From the NCBI GenBank assembly GCA_026874595.1, contig CM049313.1, positions 24,300,008 to 24,364,007 on the forward strand: a stretch of 64,000 nucleotides of DNA. Reading direction: 5' to 3'. Positions 59,101 through 64,000 of this stretch are shown piece by piece. Under the pieces are notes generated by a model. The model did not search any database. It was not told the origin of the DNA and saw nothing but the letters and a program-made list of their open reading frames with translations. Both the position numbers and the translations under genes were made by a program. The DNA is from Sipunculus nudus. Lineage: Eukaryota > Annelida > Sipuncula > Golfingiida > Sipunculidae. Numbering within the stretch: position 1 is the first letter of the stretch; every line of letters begins with the position of its first letter.

Positions 59101-62100
59101 CGATAGTCATATCTGCCCGATATGATCCGTTTCTCCTTTCTCCTTAATGATCTTGTGGTTTTCATCCTATTGGTCCAAGACAGCATTTTGGACCATAGGA
59201 TGGCGCAGGCGGATCAGGTCGTGGAGACAAACGCAGCATAGCGCAGTGCTGACTAATCTCTCTAGATTTTGCCTCATCGTGGTCAGCAGTCACTAGAATA
59301 TGTTTCCAATATACCAAAGGCGTTCTCCAATATTCGTCGAGCCCTTGATAGTATGTAGTTAAATGAGAGTAGTGCTTCCAGAGCCAGGTCCTCATGGAGA
59401 AGGCATCATCAGCAATGATGAAGTAAAAAAGTTACTGTCCTGTCATCTGAGGGCAAAAGTTCGGGGTCAGGAAAGCAGATCTATCCATTTGATATGTATA
59501 CCTTCAATTCACTCTGGCTGAATATCTGGGCATCAGACGGAGAGCCATTGGCGCCAATATCCACCGAGAGGAACTTATAATCAGCATCTACCAGGGCCAG
59601 CATGAAAATAGAGTGGAATCCCTAATAGTTGTTATACAAGGAGCCAGCGTTTTTAGGACATCTGATGACAATATGTTTACCATCCATGGCCCTAACCTTG
59701 TGATGGAACTGTACCTTCTTGTAAATTCCAGGGACATCGCAAGGAACTCCGCTGCTGTTGAGGAGCGGCTGATTATCCTTTGTGCATACTCGGCGATGAT
59801 TGGCTTGGTCACTTCATTGATAATACCACAATGGTGTTAGACGCCACCCGAAAGCCATATATGAGGATCTGCAGCTGTCGCCAATGGCCAGGTACCTCAG
59901 GGTTATTGCTAGCTTGAGGCCTGGGTCGAGACCTTTGCGAAATCTAGTGTCCTTCTTCTGGATTTTGGGCCAGCTCGTGAAGCTCTCTACCTGGATAAAG
60001 TTTGGAGAGCCAAACCCTCGGATATGTTTTTACGCTTGGCCAAATCCTCGTTTTAACCCAGAACGTGGCCAGTGCCGTAGACTACCGTGGGAAAACGTGA
60101 CCGAACGTGGTTACTGTGATGCTGTCGAAACATTACCGTAGTTGAACGTACATCTTCGTGAAGTACCGTGGGGGAAGTGTGACAAGAACTAGTCAGACCG
60201 GGTTTATCTACGTTCTTCTACGGCAAGCCATGTATCACCGTAGGAGAATGTGATTATACCCGTAGCAATGCCATTACAGTATCACAGTCATGAAATAGCC
60301 TGCCATGCCATTGCTGAACCGTGATGCGCCGTAGCAGGACGTGGTCAGACCTAGGCTTTAGTCAAAGTCGCAAGAGACGCACATGAGACTCGCATCCTGG
60401 GAACCGTTTATAAATGGCCCTGCAAGACAATGGCCAATCTCGTCTCTGGTATATCCTGAATTGTACGTAACGTTCGGTCGTTTTGGCACCATTACGGGAT
60501 TGATACGAGTGAAGCTTCATACGATACCTAGACAATCGATCATGGAAAACTCGGAATCGTGATCGACACTGAATGGTTTCTCAGTACCTTACTTCTGACC
60601 CAGTGCCACCGCTCACAGAATAAGCTTGGGATTTATCTAGCCATGTGACGTCACAGCATGTTTACATGAAAGGTTTTGACCTTGTTTAGACCCTGTACCG
60701 AAAGTAGAGGTAATATATTTTCTCAAGAGTATAGTATCGGCCAAGGCCTTGTCACACTCAATGAACATCTTGTTACGGTCCATCGAGCGGAGTTACAAGA
60801 TCTCGTTCCGACACGTTTACTTCGATCGCAGTAGGTATATAATACTCTGCCTTGGGTGCTGCGATTGATTTGTAGCCGATTTTCTGATACGGAGTTTCAC
60901 ATGCTATGACGAATAATCACTGAAATTCCCATACCATGTGCATGATCGGTTCGGCCAATCATCGTTAAGGATTTGATTTTCTTCGTATCTCTTCGGCAAA
61001 GTATGGCTCGAAGTGTAGAATATAACATCTATTTGCAACACTTTAGCATTATGATCGGAACTATTATCTTTCGTTGATATCTTCGGTGATTAAGGTTTGT
61101 TCGGATCCCGCTATTCACTTACGAAAAGGAGCATATGCGTCCTTGATTACAATTGCCTAATGCATTCCCGCAAAGAATGGGCCGTGAAAAAACGCGCCCC
61201 ATCGTGCCATCAAGTCTATGCTCAATATTCATTTCCGGTATAATTATCCTGAGGAATTAGTGTGTCAACAACTCCTCCTGCACAATGTTCCGACTTGTTG
61301 ATCGTGTATTTAATTGTCCCTCAGATGTGGGAAAATTCGTGTAACCCCCTCCTAATCATCTGCTTCCCCTTTAATAGATCTGGCTTTGACTCTTCGTAAT
61401 CCCTGACATAATTTGCGGATAAGTAGTTAGTACGTAACCAGCGTCTTAACATCTCGTAAATAACTCTGACATACAACATGCGCTCAAATCTCTCAAATGT
61501 CATGTGTAGTGTATGTGCCCGGTAACTCGGCATTGGATTTCGATCAGGAATTTCCCTTAGAAAATGTTTGTACCTTTGTCCCGCTGACGTGACTTCCATG
61601 TTCTTTAGAGTACTATGAAAAGAGGTACTGAACACACACGTTCGTACACAATGACCGATACTGAAATGCAGACATTCATAACATAATCAAAAGGGGAACG
61701 ATGTTTGCACTTCAGGCGCAGTTAAATGTCCACAGCGGATATCCTAGTAGTTCTCGAAGCGAAGAGTTTTCTCTTCTCAACAGAGCTACAGAGCTCAAAT
61801 TACTCCGGTCTGCCTGGTTTATGCTCACGGAATTATGCCTCCTTTAACAAAGTCCGTGTCCGCACTAACAAATAATTCGAATCGTGAATCGGTTTACCCT
61901 GTCCGCACTAGACCATTATTCCGCATCAGTTCGGTTTACTGTAGTCAGCTTGAAAGGCGGACTACAGTAGTCTGTTTCACTTTAGTTCGATTAACAGCAA
62001 ACCAGTTTCTGGTGCGTACAGGCCAACCCGCTTCTAGTCCGAATTAGTCCAGTTTCAGCGTCTCATGATGTTGCCCCAGGTTGCACAAGGAAGCGCTTAG

Positions 62101-64000
62101 TTATAGGCCTCAACCGGATTATGAACCAGGTGTGGAGCGCAAACTCAAGTTTTGTTGTATAAACCGGTTTAGGCTTTTGTAAAGCTAACTACAGTGCGGA
62201 CGCAAAACGGACTACTTCGTGACTAAAGTAAACTGGCTTAGTATAATCCGGTTTAGATGCGAACCATGAGCGGATACGGCCAAGGAAACCCACGATATTG
62301 CCTCTAGGCTCATCTGACTGTGACCTCTGACTTTTATACTGCAAGTACCCATGACCACGTTACTGCAACTAATCAACATTTGAACCGCCATATTCATAAT
62401 ATTTGACATGCCTCGCACTGTCACACTCACGTGTCAGCACATCGAATGTCCATCTTTTGCAGTGTCTGCCTTCTGTTCAATGCTACACAAAGAAAGCCAT
62501 TTTAGGTATAATTCAGCTACACGTGCAAAGGTCCAGCTCTACCATAAATACTTTTTGCGAAGACTCACCACAAGCAACCTTTCTGCATAACTTCCTAATA
62601 TATACTAGTGTATGACACACATTTGCCTACATGTCTGGCACAAACTCCACTCTGCCTGACCTTCGGGTAATTCCAGGTAATTAGAATTATGAAAAATTTC
62701 ACCAGCATCCAGGGTTCGCGAAATGTATGCATGTGCAAACCACAGGCGTCCTTCATCTGTTATCCGGTTCCTTGGAATCTACCTACCGCTCGTAAACTTA
62801 CCATGCAACAGACCATGGCATTCATAGAATCTAAAATTAGGGATCCATGGGTAATGACGCTCGGCTGAAGCTGTTTATAAGAATTTTTATGAGCTTTATT
62901 CAAAATGTGGTTCATGTGACCTTGACCCTTGAGCTTGTGACCTAAAAATCTGAGAAATTAATATCCTTGAACTTATCCCATTTTGATTTTCATTATAATC
63001 TTTTTGAAAAAATGGTCCAGTGTCAAAATCTACAGATTTTCAAAGGTAGAAGGTTTGGGATTATTCTAGGGGTGTTAACAAGCCCCATAGCCCGGAGGAT
63101 ATATGTAAAGTGAACTAAAGTCAGGTTTCCAAGGAGTTTTTTTATTGACCTCGCTGGGTGTTCCCTGGGGTCAGCTGCTACGATTTATGCCCTGCTGACG
63201 GCGACCTTACGCCTTTCGGGACAACGAACAAAGCGCCATTCGGATTCCTTTTCCTCTGTTGAGTTTCAGTCAGCTGAGATTAAACGACTTCAAAACACCC
63301 ACAACTAACATCAAAGTTTTATGGGCAGAACTTTTTCTTTGAACTGATTTCATGTGCCTTGGAACAAAAGACTGCGCTACTGGTAAAATAAAATGTGGTT
63401 CCGTTAAATGCTCGACTAACTCGTCCATTGGGCTTTACCGTGCTGTTCTTATTTTAGATGACACGAAGATTATGTAGATAGCAGGTACAAAACACTCCAA
63501 CATTTGTTCTCTGATAATGTTCAAAGGTTAATTCGCCAACACTTGTATGTGGTTGTCAGATTTCAGTTTCACTGGAAACTTGAAAATGGATACCGATATT
63601 CACAGCCCAATCCGACGCTTTCTTACGTATAAATAACTCTAGATGTACTTTCCATATCTCTAATTTAAGAAATATCCCTTGAGGATTCGATTCAAGCTTC
63701 AGAGCCCACGTTTCTACGCCCTATCAACTTGCTTGGATACACTTTGTCTGAATTTACTGCTTAGCAATATCTGGAACGCGTCCTTCGTAGCACCTACTTC
63801 CTTGCCAAACGGACGTCCCTCAACAAGTCTATCCCATACACTGGAATACTCAGTTTCACAACAATTCCCGAAAACCACTTTCAGCAGACCACAGTAACAG
63901 CTATTTAAGTCGGGGCTTTGCTAGCTTTATGCTATAGACTTAACTCACACAGAAAAAGAACTGGAAAAAAAATAATTTACCTGCGTCACATTTAGGCCCC
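45754..64000 (-). CDS. Multi-EGF single-pass membrane receptor, MEGF/SREC-like (5' part beyond window)
   Basis: Exons in transcript order: >64000-63981, 53873-53739, 47367-47239, 46635-46498, 45851-45754. Every junction is phase 1 and reads through in frame. The visible part holds the end of one EGF-like unit, two complete laminin-type eight-cysteine EGF units, one shortened unit and a membrane segment (KYFLIACAVGVLLGFALIVI). The family includes MEGF10/SREC-type scavenger and engulfment receptors, which bind modified lipids, dying cells or C1q-like ligands. Here the assignment is by architecture only. The cytoplasmic tail is almost absent (Lys-Met then TGA), unlike signalling members with long tails that carry NPxY motifs. 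A 10-kb intron (53.9-63.98 kb) and a 6.4-kb intron (47.4-53.7 kb) are full of repeats, and extra small EGF exons could hide in them. Confidence 0.8.
46097..46197. repeat. (TA)n microsatellite in EGF receptor intron
   Basis: Interrupted TA repeat of about 100 bp between the last EGF exon and the membrane exon. Open frames with Tyr-Ile repeats here are artefacts. Confidence 0.85.
46498..46635 (-). CDS. Shortened EGF-like exon plus juxtamembrane stalk
   Basis: Acceptor TTTGTTTTACAG, donor GTAAAT, phase 1 in and out. Starts as a normal EGF repeat (CEDGEWGVNCQHACACNDTA, then DGSCSCEAKAK) but loses the last loop (no Gly-Tyr-x-Gly-x-x-Cys). It runs into a polar stalk rich in Lys, Ser and Gln (KNLLSQTKKLR). 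The stalk joins directly to the membrane exon. Confidence 0.82.
47239..47367 (-). CDS. EGF-like exon (laminin-type, eight Cys)
   Basis: Acceptor TCTGTTTTAACAG, donor GTAAGC, phase 1 in and out. Reads CPEGTYGKECESQCSEGCSG, then ACQCLPGYKGGLCEE. Complete eight-cysteine repeat with the Gly-Tyr-x-Gly-x-x-Cys close. Best family match of the visible exons. Confidence 0.88.
49530..50420. repeat. 143-bp family repeats within a 588-bp duplication
   Basis: The block 49641-49815 (GTGTTTAAATGTAGGATCAG ... ACGCTGATATGTGCATT) returns at 50229-50402, 588 bp away, nearly unchanged. Between them lie 143-bp family units. Located in the 6.4-kb intron of the EGF receptor. Confidence 0.75.
50640..51480 (+). pseudogene. 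Penelope-like retroelement relic: RT C-terminus and GIY-YIG endonuclease
   Basis: One frame with two stops (about 50748 and 50880) reads RQIPMMISKRLSDNSCNEKL, RKIIWFNLPYS, KHFPKHHRYLRLFNRNNLKI, then the zinc-like CKCRKKDECP and the GIY-YIG core (VYKATV, HYIGCTE with Tyr-Ile-Gly at 51159, FKTRYNNHKQSF, TELSKHIW). This is the 3' end of a Penelope-like element. The reverse-transcriptase core is missing, so it is 5'-truncated. Poly-C runs of suspicious length flank the end. Confidence 0.8.
52130..52199. repeat. (TA)n microsatellite
   Basis: Long TA repeat beside GATTAATATAACGAGTAAAA and GCTGTCCAGAGACACTAGC segments that also flank the (TA)n at 53.04 kb. Confidence 0.85.
52540..52950. repeat. Dispersed repeat, CCCCTCGCAACGAAGTTG type
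   Basis: Starts near TTGTTATCCCCTCGCAACG and ends near GCTTTGCGGTGCCCTTGTTT. Internally it has a repeated GCCAAACCGTTTGACCAA (at ~52620 and ~52770). It looks like a transposon-derived unit; ends not proven. Confidence 0.45.
53037..53104. repeat. (TA)n microsatellite
   Basis: Preceded by CATAAATCTCTGGGGTGCTA and GAGAGGC, the same flank that precedes a short TA tract at 50481. Confidence 0.85.
53160..53665. repeat. 55-bp minisatellite, about 9 copies
   Basis: Repeats of CTGTGACACTGTCATGCTGT ... CCAGAGACACTAGCTGCATG with scattered changes, ending about 75 bp before the EGF exon at 53739-53873. A single unit also lies at 52020-52070. Confidence 0.85.
53739..53873 (-). CDS. EGF-like exon (laminin-type, eight Cys)
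   Basis: Acceptor TTTGTTTACAG, donor GTAAGC, phase 1 in and out. Reads ECDGLTWGKNCGKKCSVGCL, then GSCEPGCKPGYLGDKCDI. Eight cysteines in the order of a laminin/MEGF-type EGF repeat are present and complete. Confidence 0.85.
54170..55735. repeat. 277-bp tandem array, about 4 copies
   Basis: TGTCTGCAG recurs at 54189, 54465, 54743 and 55021 (276-278 bp steps). Each unit has two GGTGGCGCCACC palindromes and AAATCGGTCAAACGGTTCCC. The array is split at 55137-55524 by a MITE. Located in the 10-kb intron of the EGF receptor. Confidence 0.88.
55129..55532. mobile_element. Long-TIR MITE inserted in the 277-bp array
   Basis: About 387 bp (55137-55523) with ~110-bp inverted ends: left CATTCACTTCGCTTCGGCCT, right in reverse CATTCACTACGCTTTGGCCT, continuing through CAGTTCGGCAAAGTCAAAAC and GGTCTTCCGGGGCTG. 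The host-array bases GCGAAGAT occur on both sides (55129-55136, 55525-55532), an 8- or 9-bp target duplication. Long TIRs suggest a Mutator-like origin; hAT is the alternative. Confidence 0.75.
56560..56680. repeat. GGGGCGTCAATACAG-type repeat end
   Basis: C/G-rich hairpin-like segment ending CTGTATTGACGCCCCTGCA, the reverse of the motif at 31811, 32753 and 44990. Confidence 0.4.
56818..57259 (-). mobile_element. Miniature LTR-type retroelement (TRIM-like) with tRNA-like promoter in its LTRs
   Basis: Two direct repeats, 56824-56978 (155 bp) and 57098-57253 (156 bp), about 90% alike by eye, flank a 119-bp interior. Each begins TGTTA and ends TAACA. Read on the minus strand, three bases after the first repeat comes TGGGGGCTCGTCCAACG, whose first 13 bases fit the proline-tRNA primer-binding site. 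A purine-rich AAGAAGGG precedes the second repeat, as a polypurine tract should. GTGTGT lies on both outer sides, possibly a target duplication. Each repeat holds, on the minus strand, an A-box-like TAGCGAAGCGG and a B-box (GGTTCGAATCC in the 56.8-kb copy, degraded in the other). No protein is coded. Confidence 0.62.
57790..58420 (+). pseudogene. MADF/Myb-like ORF2 remnant of a Harbinger transposon
   Basis: Reads VVEWAQANEILYSRALKN, then after a one-base shift LWENKAEELVVDVKDIQEWY, ESIRTHFGKLSRTKSGEG, and after two stops VSSFLSRHIVRVDS and an acidic tail. The W-x-ENKAEEL ... WYESIRTxFGKL pattern is a MADF domain, the DNA-binding partner protein of PIF/Harbinger transposons. A frameshift and two stops show decay. 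It points towards the transposase remnant at 59.15-60.03 kb. Confidence 0.65.
59150..60030 (-). pseudogene. PIF/Harbinger DDE transposase remnant
   Basis: On the minus strand the sequence reads in order KKDTRFRKGLDPGLKLAITL, RYLAIGDSCRSS, VRAMDGKHIVIRCPKNAG (first catalytic Asp), FMLALVDADYKFLSVDIGAN then GSPSD (second Asp), IIADDAFSMRTWLWKHYS, and in another frame FNYILSRARRILENAFGIL (catalytic Glu). Stops (for example NNY then TAG) and at least one frameshift disrupt it. With the MADF remnant at 57.8 kb it forms one decayed Harbinger transposon with convergent genes. Terminal repeats were not found with certainty. Confidence 0.75.
60060..60400. repeat. ACCGTAG/CGTGAC-rich subterminal region of the Harbinger element
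   Basis: Many short copies of ACCGTAG, CGTGGG and AACGTGA in both orientations. A similar block occurs at 57420-57530 (GACGGTACCGTGATAGG, ACGGTAACGTCACGG), on the other side of the transposon genes. The paired location suggests subterminal binding regions; this is inference. Confidence 0.35.
60400..63970. other. Non-coding part of EGF receptor intron
   Basis: No exon recognised. 61.85-62.27 kb has scattered GTCCGCACT/AGTGCGGAC and TAGTCCG motifs that may belong to another short transposon. 63050-63210 carries a fragment of the 339-bp repeat family. Confidence 0.5.
63981..64000 (-). CDS. EGF exon fragment at right edge
   Basis: The last 20 nt of an exon, reading Gly-Pro-Lys-Cys-Asp-Ala, followed by donor GTAAAT and ending in phase 1. 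The Gly-x-x-Cys-Asp close is typical of an EGF-like unit and joins in frame to the exon at 53873. The rest lies beyond the window. Confidence 0.6.

Noticed and set aside
61321-61635. 104-codon open frame, minus strand, basic and Arg/Glu-rich
   Set aside because: Looks mildly protein-like but has no recognised family and no exon partner. A chance frame or old transposon fragment cannot be excluded.
61840-62275. Possible short transposon with GTCCGCACT/AGTGCGGAC ends
   Set aside because: The motifs recur several times in both directions and no clear pair of ends with a target duplication could be fixed.

Overview
This is an AT-rich, repeat-dense metazoan nuclear window. The protein families (PAN/apple, C-type lectin, beta/gamma-crystallin and multi-EGF receptor exons with large introns) and the repeats (Helitron-like, Penelope-like, PIF/Harbinger and hAT-like elements, tRNA-derived SINEs, long tandem repeats) fit a lophotrochozoan, most likely a mollusc and perhaps a bivalve. 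The taxonomic call is inference. No prokaryotic or viral gene block was seen.

Three protein-coding genes can be assembled, all on the minus strand and all from phase-compatible exons with GT/AG borders. (1) Positions <1 to 6067: a secreted protein with a signal peptide, one PAN domain and at least two C-type lectin domains, running off the left edge. (2) Positions 6447 to 23838: a complete 9-exon, 409-codon gene with a signal peptide, one PAN domain and six beta/gamma-crystallin Greek-key motifs, one per exon. It ends about 0.4 kb upstream of the start codon of gene 1, so the two are a tight head-to-tail pair. (3) Positions 45754 to >64000: the 3' part of a multi-EGF (MEGF/SREC-like) single-pass membrane receptor with one EGF-like unit per phase-1 exon, a membrane segment and almost no cytoplasmic tail.

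Genes 1 and 2 look like secreted proteins that could work outside the cell (mucus, haemolymph or shell matrix, or immune recognition). PAN and C-type lectin domains bind proteins or glycans, and Greek keys of the crystallin type often bind calcium. Gene 3 looks like a surface receptor of the scavenger or engulfment type. These roles are inferred from domains only.

The rest is repeat DNA. 11.5-15.3 kb (an intron of gene 2): Helitron-like ends, one pair abutting head to tail, plus a hAT-like element. 17.0-17.9 kb: a hAT-type MITE. 19.1-19.7 kb: a Harbinger-type MITE. 22.2-23.3 kb: a 339-bp tandem repeat. 24.2-45.4 kb: an intergenic desert with SINEs, 156-bp and 143-bp tandem repeats and a LINE reverse-transcriptase relic (40.3-41.5 kb). 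49.5-53.7 kb (intron of gene 3): tandem repeats, a Penelope-like GIY-YIG relic, (TA)n arrays and a 55-bp minisatellite. 54.2-55.7 kb: a 277-bp tandem array split by a long-TIR MITE. 56.8-57.3 kb: a miniature LTR-type element with a proline-tRNA primer-binding-like site and a tRNA-like Pol III promoter inside each LTR. 57.8-60.0 kb: a decayed Harbinger transposon with convergent MADF-like and transposase remnants.

The observations most worth following up are the PAN plus six-Greek-key protein, its stop codon lying inside a consensus splice donor that is phase-compatible with lectin exons of the next gene, and the miniature LTR element carrying a tRNA-like promoter.
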